This document shows positions 1-6,454 of a stretch of 9,505 nt of DNA, one piece after another; the stretch's first letter is position 1, and each line of letters begins with the position of its first letter. Under the pieces are notes generated by a model that was not told where the DNA came from, made no database searches, and was given only the letters and a program-made list of their open reading frames with translations. The stretch is from Christensenella sp. UBA1259 (lineage in GTDB: Bacteria > Bacillota > Clostridia > Christensenellales > Borkfalkiaceae): assembly GCA_002308755.1 (NCBI GenBank), contig DBVR01000049.1, positions 1,116 through 10,620 on the forward strand, written 5' to 3'. Made by a program: the position numbers and the translations under genes.

Positions 1-68
1 GCTTAGCTGGTTAAAGCGTCGGATTGTGGATCCGAAGATCGAGGGTTCGAATCCCTCATCCCACCCCA
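1..68 (+). tRNA. tRNA-His (anticodon GTG), 5' end cut by window edge
   Basis: The sequence starts at about tRNA position 10 (D-stem). The anticodon stem TCGGA/TCCGA encloses the loop TTGTGGA, which gives anticodon GTG for histidine. The T-arm is GAGGG-TTCGAAT-CCCTC (41-57). The 3' acceptor strand (58-64) is followed by a discriminator C at 65, the base expected for tRNA-His, which pairs with an added or encoded G-1. CCA is encoded at 66-68. The acceptor 5' strand lies outside the window. It sits 14 bp before a tRNA-Gln gene on the same strand, so the two are probably co-transcribed. Confidence 0.95.
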
Positions 69-82
69 CATCAACCCGATAC

Positions 83-158
83 AGGGGTATCGCCAAGCGG
101 TAAGGCAACGGACTCTGACTCCGTCACTTCGTTGGTTCGAATCCAGCTACCCCTGCCA
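83..158 (+). tRNA. tRNA-Gln (anticodon CTG)
   Basis: This is a full 76-nt cloverleaf. Acceptor strands AGGGGTA (83-89) and TACCCCT (148-154) pair over 7 bp. The anticodon stem ACGGA/TCCGT encloses the loop CTCTGAC, giving anticodon CTG, which reads the CAG glutamine codon. The T-arm GTTGG-TTCGAAT-CCAGC spans 131-147, the discriminator is G155, and CCA is encoded at 156-158. The gene is followed at once by a hairpin terminator. Its 3' end, from the last T-loop base through CCA and ten flanking bases, is repeated exactly 152 bp downstream (294-320). Confidence 0.96.
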
Positions 159-168
159 AACAAAACGG
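142..168 (+). repeat. Direct repeat copy 1: tRNA-Gln 3' end plus flank
   Basis: This is a perfect 27-bp repeat of 294-320. It covers the last T-loop base, the 3' strands of the T-stem and acceptor stem, the discriminator, CCA, and the ten bases that follow, up to the base of the terminator stem. This is the part of a tRNA gene that tyrosine-type integrases commonly use as an attachment core. That is a known pattern for such elements; its use here is inference. Confidence 0.9.
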
Positions 169-193
169 ACGGTTTTTGCCGTCCGTTTTTGTT
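162..193 (+). terminator. Rho-independent terminator of the tRNA-His/tRNA-Gln unit
   Basis: An 11-bp stem (162-172 with 179-189) encloses a 6-nt loop, and the stem's 3' side runs into a T-rich tail (186-193). It starts 3 nt after the tRNA CCA end. On the minus strand the same stem is followed by TTTTGTTTGG, so it could also stop antisense transcription coming from the arginine operon. Confidence 0.88.
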
Positions 194-293
194 TGTATTG
201 TGGGTATTACGAGACGAACCATAGCCGACTTTTGCAAAAAGGCGGCGGGGGCGGCGCTTGCGCCATCGTAGCAAATTTATTTGCGGAGATGCT
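194..293. other. Non-coding spacer between the two repeat copies, with clustered hairpins
   Basis: No credible gene lies here. The stretch holds three consecutive hairpins. One is an imperfect stem at 224-246 (nine pairs and one mismatch, loop GCA, containing the palindrome TTTTGCAAAA at 230-239). The second is GGCGCTTGCGCC at 253-264. The third is GCAAATTTATTTGC at 271-284. The middle part is purine- and G-rich (241-254). None has a T-tract, so they do not look like terminators. Function unknown. Confidence 0.55.
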
Positions 294-320
294 TCCAGCT
301 ACCCCTGCCAAACAAAACGG
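294..320 (+). repeat. Direct repeat copy 2: orphan tRNA-Gln 3' end
   Basis: These 27 bases are identical to 142-168 and the match ends abruptly on both sides. No T-loop (TTCGAAT) or anticodon arm precedes this copy, so it is not a tRNA gene. Bases 308-317 supply, on the minus strand, the T-rich tail of the terminator that follows dapF. It could be an attachment-site half left by an element, or a partial tandem duplication of the tRNA end. Confidence 0.9.
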
Positions 321-345
321 CACCCTTTTGGGTGCCGCCGTTTTT
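308..345 (-). terminator. Terminator of the arginine operon (possibly bidirectional)
   Basis: An 8-bp GC-rich stem (318-325 with 330-337) has a TTTT loop (AAAA on the minus strand). On the minus strand it lies 23 bp after the dapF-domain stop codon and is followed directly by TTTTGTTTGG, a good Rho-independent tail. On the plus strand a weaker tail, CCG then five Ts, follows at 338-345. The minus-strand tail is made of the duplicated tRNA-Gln flank. Confidence 0.85.
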
Positions 346-360
346 AATCGTGATCTGTAC

Positions 361-1215
361 TTAAAATTCGAATTCGCCTTTGTACACGAGTACGGTGTCG
401 CCGGAAAGCGTTATCCCGTCTTCGGAATAGTTGACCGTAAGGTCTCCGCCTTTGACTTTTACCGTTACGTCGCGGTTTTTCTTTATAAGTCCCTTTTCCG
501 TCGCCGCGACTACCGCCGCGCACGCCCCCGAACCGCAAGAGTAAGTTTCGCCGTTGCCGCGTTCGTATGCGCGCATTTTAAGGGTGTTTTCGTTGACGAC
601 GCGCACGAATTCGGTATTCGTTCTCTCGGGAAAAATGTCGGCGTTTTCAAACTTCGGTCCGATTTTCCCTATATCCACGCCGTCGGTGGACGGCACGAAC
701 ACGACGCAATGCGGGTTGCCGACAGAAAGACAGGTTATCCCGTATTCTTCTCCCCCCACCTTATACGGCACGTCAATTATTTTATCACCCGAAAGGGTAC
801 ACGGTATCTTTGCGGGCGAAAATTCGGGCTTGCCCATGTGCGCCGAAACGTAATTGACTTTGCCGAAACGGGTATAAAGAGTAAGTCTTTTTGCACCCGC
901 GGCGGTCTCCACCGTCATATTTTCTTTATCGACGATCTTTTCGTCGTAGACGAACTTTCCGACAGAACGCATGCAATTGCCCGCCACCACGCCTTCGCTG
1001 CCGTCTTTGTTGAAAACGCGCATCTTTATATCGCAAGTTTCGGAATTTTCTATCAGAACTATGCCGTACCCGCCTATTCCGTAATGACGACTGCAAAGAT
1101 CTATGCAAAGGGATTCGGGACAGGTTATCTTGCCGTCTCTGTTATCTATGAAAATATAGTCGTCTCCCGTTGCCTGCATCTTTGAAAACTTTACCTTTAC
1201 CCTTTCCGTACGCAT
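361..1215 (-). other. dapF: C-terminal DapF (diaminopimelate epimerase) domain of the CarB fusion
   Basis: DapF converts LL- to meso-diaminopimelate for lysine and peptidoglycan, using two cysteines as acid and base. The domain spans about residues 1059-1342 (284 aa; stand-alone DapF is about 270-280), so it is complete. Visible family motifs are KMQATGDDY (1070-1078), FNKDGSE, SVGNPHCVV, RTNTEF, YERGNGET and CGSGACA, whose Cys1285 is the second catalytic Cys. Two key positions differ. The first catalytic Cys of the usual CGNGxR motif is Ala1136 (the sequence reads AGNCMRS, with Cys1139 three residues later). The Asn of the usual GND is Asp1076. ATG 1213-1215 (Met1059) could serve as an internal start, but no Shine-Dalgarno precedes it. 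Fold assignment is firm; epimerase activity is uncertain. Confidence 0.9.
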
Positions 1216-4200
1216 GTGGTTTATATCGACGAGTTCGGTATTGAAAAGATTGTACCTTGCCTTTATAACGTCGGCAAGCGCGTTCGCCGTATCGAGAGAA
1301 GTAAAGCACGGCACGGACAGCGCAAGCGCTTTTCTCGACAGCGCGATATAGTCTTCCGTCGTTTCGTCCGACAGCGCGCCCGTATACACGACGTAGGAAA
1401 TTTTCCTGTTCTCCATAAGTTCGTACGCGCCGCCCTTTTCCTTTATGGATTTTATAACGCTTACTTCCATGCCGAGACTTGCGACAGTACCGGCGGTCTC
1501 GGGCGTAGCGTAAATGTCGAAACCGAGATCTTCGAATTTCTTGGCAAGCCCCACTATCTCTCTTTGGTCGTGCGTGTCCGCGCTGATAAGCACACCCTGT
1601 TTTTTGTTCCTTTCCGTCCTGACTACCATACCCGCCGAAGTAAGCCCTTTGAAAAGCGCTTCTTCCAAGGTCCTGCCGAGCCCTAAAACTTCGCCCGTGG
1701 ACTTCATTTCAGGCCCTAAATACGAGTTTACGTCGGTAAGTTTCTCAAACGAAAACACAGGCACTTTGACGGCGTAGTACGGCGGCGTTTTATAAAGCCC
1801 CGTTCCGTACGGCAGTTCCGTAAGTTTTTTGCCCAGCATAACTTCCGAAGCAACGTCCGCCATGGGCACGCCCGTTATTTTGCTTATGTAAGGCACGGTG
1901 CGCGACGCTCTCGGATTGACTTCTATAACGTAAAGCTCGCCGCCGTATATAAGATATTGTATGTTTACGAGTCCTTTAGTTCCCAAAGACTTCGCAAGCG
2001 ACACCGAAGAATCCACTATAGTTTTCGTCATCTTGTCGTTTAGATTGAACGGCGGATACACCGCGATGGAATCTCCGCTGTGAACGCCAGCGCGTTCAAC
2101 GTGTTCCATTACGCCGGGGATAAGCACGTTTTCACCGTCGGAAATAACGTCCACTTCCAACTCCGTTCCGCTCATATACTTATCTATCAGCACGGAATTT
2201 TTGACGCCTTCGGCAAATATACGGCGCATATACCTTTCGGTCTCTTCCCGCGAATAGACGATACGCATATTCTGACCGCCTATGACGTAGGACGGGCGTA
2301 AAAGCACGGGATAGCCGAGTTTTTCCGCCACTTCCACCGCTTCCTTTTCGGTATGCGCGGCAAAGCCTTTCGGGCGTTTTATGCCGAGTTTTTCAAGGAG
2401 TGCGTCGAACTTTTCCCTGTCTTCCGCAAGGTCTATCCCTTCCGCACTCGTGCCGAGTATCTTTATTCCATTTTTATCCAGAAATTCGGTAAGTTTTATC
2501 GCCGTCTGCCCGCCGAACGCCACCACTACGCCGACGGGGTTTTCAACGTCTATTACCCCCATCACGTCTTCGGGCGTCAACGGTTCGAAGTACAGCCTGT
2601 CCGCCGTGTCGTAATCGGTGGAAACGGTTTCGGGATTGTTGTTTATTATGACGACTTCGTAGCCGAGTTTTTTAAGCGTCCAGACAGAGTGCACCGAAGA
2701 ATAGTCGAATTCTATCCCCTGTCCTATCCTTATAGGTCCCGAACCCAACACCAAAACGACGGGACGTCCCGACCTTTTATGCGCACGCGCTTCGCACACG
2801 TCGTCCGCCGTCGAATAAAAATACGGCGTTTCCGCAGCAAATTCCGCGGCGCAGGTGTCGACGGTCTTATACACCGGCTTTTTGGTCGGCAGATCGCGCC
2901 TTCCCGATATGCGGGAAAGGGCGCAGTCGGTAAAACCGAGTTTCTTGCCCAGATAATAATCTTCGTCCGAAAGCCCTTTTTCTATCCTTTCTTCAAAGTC
3001 GGCAAGATTTTTTATCTTATATAAAAACCACTCGTCTATCTTCGTTATTTCGTGTATCTCGTCTATTCCGACTCCCTTTTTTATCGCTTCAAAGACCGTG
3101 AAAATCCTGCGGTCGTCCCGATCTTTCAGCCTTTCGCGGACGTCCCTGCCGTCCACGGGCGCGGCGGAAAGCGTGTCGAGAGATATCTCCGCGCCCCTTA
3201 CCGCTTTCATAAGCGCCGCTTCGAAAGACCTTGCTATCGACATAACTTCGCCCGTCGCCTTCATCTGCGTGCCGAGTTGTCTCGACGCGCCCTGAAACTT
3301 GTCGAACGGCCACTTGGGAAATTTAAGGGCGATATAGTCGAGCGCCGGTTCGAAACACGCACACGTCTTGCCCGTTATTTCGTTTTTCAGTTCGCCCAAA
3401 TTATAGCCGAGCGCGATTTTCGTCGTTATCTTCGCGATAGGATACCCGCTCGCCTTACTTGCAAGCGCGGAAGAACGCGAAACCCTTGGGTTTACTTCTA
3501 TCACCGCGTACTCGAAACTTTTCGGATCGAGCGCGAACTGACAGTTACAACCGCCCACGATCCCTATCGCCGAAATGATACTGAGCGCGGCGGAACGCAA
3601 TTTCTGATATTCTTTATCCGAAAGCGTGAGCGCGGGCGCGACTACCACCGAGTCCCCCGTATGAACGCCCACGGGATCTACGTTTTCCATAGAACACACG
3701 CTTATGACGTTGCCTACGGAGTCCCGCATGGTCTCGAACTCTATCTCTTTCCAGCCCGCTACCGAGCGTTCGACGAGTATCTGCGTAATGGGCGATATTT
3801 CCAACCCGTTTTTGGCTATGGCGGTAAGTTCTTCTTCCGTGTCCGCTATTCCGCCGCCCGAACCGCCCAGCGTATATGCGGGGCGTATTATAACGGGATA
3901 ACCTATCTTTTTCGCGGCGTTTACCGCTTCTTTTACCGTCGTCGCTATTTCGGAAGGTATTACGGGCTGACCTATTTCGCGCATTTTATTGCGGAAAGAT
4001 TCCCTGTCTTCGGCGGTTTTTATGGCGGACATCTGCGTCCCTAAAAGTTTTACGCCGTATTTTTTAAGCGTACCCCTTTTTTCGAGTTGCATGGCGATAG
4101 TAAGCGCGGTCTGTCCGCCCAGCCCCGCCAAGATCCCGTCGGGACGCTCTTTTTCTATTATTCTTTCCACCGTTTCGACGTTAAGGGGTTCGAGATATAC

Positions 4201-4389
4201 TTCGCTCGCCATAGTCTTATCGGTCATTATGGTGGCGGGGTTGGAATTTACCAGCACCACGTCCACGTTTTCTTCCTTTAACACCCTGCACGCCTGCGCG
4301 CCCGCGTAATCGAATTCAGCCGCCTGACCTATCACTATCGGCCCGCTGCCTATCATCAGCACTTTTTTGATGGAATTATTTTTCGGCAT
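361..4389 (-). CDS. carB: Carbamoyl-phosphate synthase large subunit fused to a diaminopimelate epimerase domain (1342 aa)
   Basis: CarB uses ammonia from CarA, bicarbonate and two ATP to make carbamoyl phosphate, here for citrulline. Residues 1-1058 are a complete CarB. The first half carries GSGPIVIGQ (14-22) and NPRVSRSSALASKA. The second half starts near 541, with GSGPIRIGQ from G549 and later NPRASRTVPY. An MGS-like allosteric domain covers about 930-1055. CarB is usually about 1060-1075 aa, so the CarB part is full length. No stop follows: the frame continues into DapF (about 1059-1342). The ATG overlaps the end of carA by 14 bp and is preceded by GGAAGGAAAAG inside carA, which supports this start and coupled translation. 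It is the last gene of the operon. In the allosteric loop, Tyr1002 stands where E. coli CarB has an Asn. CarB identity is certain; co-translation with DapF is as the frame reads. Confidence 0.96.
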   Translation of the reverse strand: MPKNNSIKKVLMIGSGPIVIGQAAEFDYAGAQACRVLKEENVDVVLVNSNPATIMTDKTMASEVYLEPLNVETVERIIEKERPDGILAGLGGQTALTIAMQLEKRGTLKKYGVKLLGTQMSAIKTAEDRESFRNKMREIGQPVIPSEIATTVKEAVNAAKKIGYPVIIRPAYTLGGSGGGIADTEEELTAIAKNGLEISPITQILVERSVAGWKEIEFETMRDSVGNVISVCSMENVDPVGVHTGDSVVVAPALTLSDKEYQKLRSAALSIISAIGIVGGCNCQFALDPKSFEYAVIEVNPRVSRSSALASKASGYPIAKITTKIALGYNLGELKNEITGKTCACFEPALDYIALKFPKWPFDKFQGASRQLGTQMKATGEVMSIARSFEAALMKAVRGAEISLDTLSAAPVDGRDVRERLKDRDDRRIFTVFEAIKKGVGIDEIHEITKIDEWFLYKIKNLADFEERIEKGLSDEDYYLGKKLGFTDCALSRISGRRDLPTKKPVYKTVDTCAAEFAAETPYFYSTADDVCEARAHKRSGRPVVLVLGSGPIRIGQGIEFDYSSVHSVWTLKKLGYEVVIINNNPETVSTDYDTADRLYFEPLTPEDVMGVIDVENPVGVVVAFGGQTAIKLTEFLDKNGIKILGTSAEGIDLAEDREKFDALLEKLGIKRPKGFAAHTEKEAVEVAEKLGYPVLLRPSYVIGGQNMRIVYSREETERYMRRIFAEGVKNSVLIDKYMSGTELEVDVISDGENVLIPGVMEHVERAGVHSGDSIAVYPPFNLNDKMTKTIVDSSVSLAKSLGTKGLVNIQYLIYGGELYVIEVNPRASRTVPYISKITGVPMADVASEVMLGKKLTELPYGTGLYKTPPYYAVKVPVFSFEKLTDVNSYLGPEMKSTGEVLGLGRTLEEALFKGLTSAGMVVRTERNKKQGVLISADTHDQREIVGLAKKFEDLGFDIYATPETAGTVASLGMEVSVIKSIKEKGGAYELMENRKISYVVYTGALSDETTEDYIALSRKALALSVPCFTSLDTANALADVIKARYNLFNTELVDINHMRTERVKVKFSKMQATGDDYIFIDNRDGKITCPESLCIDLCSRHYGIGGYGIVLIENSETCDIKMRVFNKDGSEGVVAGNCMRSVGKFVYDEKIVDKENMTVETAAGAKRLTLYTRFGKVNYVSAHMGKPEFSPAKIPCTLSGDKIIDVPYKVGGEEYGITCLSVGNPHCVVFVPSTDGVDIGKIGPKFENADIFPERTNTEFVRVVNENTLKMRAYERGNGETYSCGSGACAAVVAATEKGLIKKNRDVTVKVKGGDLTVNYSEDGITLSGDTVLVYKGEFEF

Positions 4390-5452
4390 ACTCTTTTCCT
4401 TCCGTCATATCGAGAAACTTATCGAATAAAAAACCCGTGTCCAAAGGTCCCGCCGCCGCTTCCGGATGAAACTGCACGGTAAAACACTTCTTATCGGGGT
4501 AAAACATACCTTCGTTGCTGCCGTCGTTGGCGTTGACGAATATCTCTTCTCCCACGCCTTTAAGAGAATCGGCGAGTACCGCGTACCCGTGGTTCTGGCT
4601 GGTTATGAACGTCCTTACCCCCTTGACGTCCCTGACGGGCTGATTGCCGCCCCTGTGCCCGTATTTCAGTTTCACCGTTTTCCCGCCCATGGCAAGCGCG
4701 GTGAGTTGATGTCCCAAACATATCCCGAACACGGGGATCTTGCCTATTATCTTTTTTATTTCGGCGACGGCGGAAACGTTTTCTTCCGGGTCGCCCGGTC
4801 CGTTGGACAGCATGACGCCGTCGTAACCTTTATTAAGTAATTCTTCCGCTTTCACCGAGTACGGATAGACCGCAACCCGACATCCGCGCCGTAAAAGACT
4901 TCTTACGATATTTCCTTTCGCGCCGAAGTCCACGAGCGCGATATTCTTTTTTATCTTGCCCTGCGGCAAAAACTCTTCCGAAATATGCGCGGAAACGCTC
5001 TTTACGGCGTCTTTGACGGCGTAATCTTTTATCGCGGTGAGACTTTTCGGTACTTCGTCGAATATTCCGGCGTTGATAACGCCGTTTTCGCGGATAATTC
5101 TCGTTATAGCGCGGGTGTCCACGCCCTTTATCCCCGCAATTCCCTTATCTTTCAGAAACTTTTCAAGCGGGTATTCCGAACGGAAATTAGACGGCGTTTC
5201 GCATAGTTCACCGACAATATAGCCGAAAAGCGCGGGAGCACCTTCAAAATCTTCTTCGATAACTCCGTAATTGCCTATAAGCGGAAATGTCTGCACGACT
5301 ATCTGCCCGTAATAACTGGGATCGGTAAGAGTTTCGAGATACCCTTCCATACCCGTGGTGAAAACGAGTTCGCCTATGACGTTTTTATCCGCGCCTACCC
5401 TTACGCCTTCGAATACCGTTCCGTCGCCTAAAACGAGATACGCTTTTTTCAT
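4376..5452 (-). CDS. carA: Carbamoyl-phosphate synthase small (glutaminase) subunit, 358 aa
   Basis: CarA hydrolyses glutamine and channels the ammonia to CarB in the cytoplasmic CarAB complex. The N-terminal domain shows the family pattern of GDGTVFEG (9-16) and TTGMEGYLETLTDPSY. The C-terminal class I glutamine amidotransferase domain has its nucleophile in FGICLGHQ (Cys245) and the His/Glu pair in QFHPEA (His329, Glu331), so the triad is intact. Length is normal for the family (about 350-380). The start is fixed by a strong AAGGAG five bases upstream that overlaps the argF stop codon. The 3' end overlaps carB by 14 bp. Position within an arginine operon, rather than beside pyrimidine genes, suggests the arginine-linked synthase; that is inference from context. 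Confidence 0.97.
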   Translation of the reverse strand: MKKAYLVLGDGTVFEGVRVGADKNVIGELVFTTGMEGYLETLTDPSYYGQIVVQTFPLIGNYGVIEEDFEGAPALFGYIVGELCETPSNFRSEYPLEKFLKDKGIAGIKGVDTRAITRIIRENGVINAGIFDEVPKSLTAIKDYAVKDAVKSVSAHISEEFLPQGKIKKNIALVDFGAKGNIVRSLLRRGCRVAVYPYSVKAEELLNKGYDGVMLSNGPGDPEENVSAVAEIKKIIGKIPVFGICLGHQLTALAMGGKTVKLKYGHRGGNQPVRDVKGVRTFITSQNHGYAVLADSLKGVGEEIFVNANDGSNEGMFYPDKKCFTVQFHPEAAAGPLDTGFLFDKFLDMTEGKEYAEK

Positions 5453-5457
5453 AAATT

Positions 5458-5463
5458 CTCCTT
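5458..5463 (-). promoter_or_regulatory. carA Shine-Dalgarno overlapping the argF stop codon
   Basis: On the minus strand the sequence reads TTTAAGGAGAATTTATG. The last two bases of the argF stop TAA (5464-5462) are the first two of AAGGAG, and five bases separate it from the carA ATG. A ribosome ending argF is placed on the carA initiation site, consistent with coupled or re-initiated translation. Confidence 0.85.
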
Positions 5464-6454
5464 AAAGCGTCGCGAGCATGACCGCTTTTATGGTATGCAT
5501 CCTGTTTTCCGCTTCGTCGAACACGACCGACTTTTCGCCGTTGAACACTTCGTCGGTAACTTCCATTTCCGTCCTGCCGAATTTTTCGCCCATTTCCTTG
5601 CCGATAGAAGTTTTAAGGTCGTGGAAAGACGGCAGACAATGCATAAATATCGCCTTACCGTTCGCCGCGTCCATTATCTTTTTATTCACCTGATAGCCCG
5701 AAAGGTCGTTTACTCTTTCTTCCCACACCGAAAGCGGTTCGCCCATGGACACCCATACGTCGGTATAGATAACGTCCGCACCCGCCGCCGCTTTTAAGGG
5801 GTCTTCCGAAAAGGTTATCTTTCCGCCCGAATTTTTTGCTATTTGTTCGCAGGTTTTAACGAGATTTTCGTCGGGAAAATACTTTTTCGGCGCACAGGCG
5901 GTAAAGTTCATCCCAACTTTCGCCGCGCCGACCATTAAGGAATTGCCCATATTGTAGCGGGCGTCCCCGAAATATACGAGGTTTATACCGCTTAAACGCC
6001 CGAATTTTTCCTTTATCGTCAGAAAGTCCGCAAGTATCTGTGTCGGGTGAAACTCGTCGGTAAGTCCGTTCCACACCGGAACGGCGGAATATTCGGCGAG
6101 TTCTTCGACGATACTCTGTCCGAACCCGCGGTATTCTATCCCGTCGTACATCGAAGAAAGCACCCTTGCTGTGTCGGCGATACTTTCTTTCTTGCCTATC
6201 TGCGAACCCGACGGATCGAGATACGTCGTGCCCATGCCGAGATCCCGCGCGGCAACTTCAAACGAACAACGCGTGCGTGTACTCGTCTTTTCGAAAATCA
6301 AAGCGACGTTCTTCCCTTTTAAGTATTCGTGCTTTTTGCCGCGTTTTTTCTTGTCTTTAAGTTTCGCCGCAAGATCTACGAGTTTTTCTATCTCTTCGCC
6401 CGTAAAATCCAGAAGTTTAAGAAAATCCCTGCCCTTTAAAAAGTCGTATTTCAT
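5462..6454 (-). CDS. argF: Ornithine carbamoyltransferase, 330 aa
   Basis: This enzyme transfers the carbamoyl group from carbamoyl phosphate to ornithine, giving citrulline. The carbamoyl-phosphate loop STRTR is at 58-62 and FHPTQ at 136-140. The ornithine-binding DVWVSMG is at 232-238 and HCLP, with the catalytic-site Cys273, at 272-275. Together these separate it from aspartate carbamoyltransferase. Length matches the family (about 310-335). The ATG shares an ATGA with the argD stop (4-bp overlap) and GAGG lies seven bases upstream, which supports this start. The flanking carA and carB supply its substrate. The catabolic form (ArcB) is closely similar, but no arcA or arcC is present and the biosynthetic neighbours favour the anabolic role. 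Regulation is not visible, because the operon promoter is outside the window. Confidence 0.96.
   Translation of the reverse strand: MKYDFLKGRDFLKLLDFTGEEIEKLVDLAAKLKDKKKRGKKHEYLKGKNVALIFEKTSTRTRCSFEVAARDLGMGTTYLDPSGSQIGKKESIADTARVLSSMYDGIEYRGFGQSIVEELAEYSAVPVWNGLTDEFHPTQILADFLTIKEKFGRLSGINLVYFGDARYNMGNSLMVGAAKVGMNFTACAPKKYFPDENLVKTCEQIAKNSGGKITFSEDPLKAAAGADVIYTDVWVSMGEPLSVWEERVNDLSGYQVNKKIMDAANGKAIFMHCLPSFHDLKTSIGKEMGEKFGRTEMEVTDEVFNGEKSVVFDEAENRMHTIKAVMLATL

Noticed and set aside
24..274. Short reading frames on both strands across the tRNA genes
   Set aside because: They are the familiar spurious translations of tRNA sequence (for example a plus-strand frame running from tRNA-His through tRNA-Gln). 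They lack ribosome sites and overlap certain tRNA genes.
200..310. A second, degenerate tRNA ending in the orphan tRNA-Gln 3' end
   Set aside because: GTGGGTA at 200-206 could pair with TACCCCT at 300-306 over six of seven positions, but no D-arm, anticodon arm or TTCGAAT T-loop can be drawn, so a tRNA fold is not supported.
193..1185. Plus-strand frame of 330 codons opposite the DapF domain
   Set aside because: It is antisense to a strongly conserved coding domain. The composition is skewed to Arg, Phe and Tyr, as expected from the reverse strand of this codon usage, and no known motif or good start site is seen.
361..1215. dapF as a separate gene starting at Met1059
   Set aside because: The frame is continuous with carB, there is no stop between them, and the bases before the ATG (GATATAAACCAC) hold no Shine-Dalgarno. 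It is reported as a domain of the fusion instead.
2353..4044. Long plus-strand frames opposite carB (2353-3024 and 3052-4044)
   Set aside because: They are shadows of carB with the same Arg/Phe/Tyr-rich composition and no recognisable domain.
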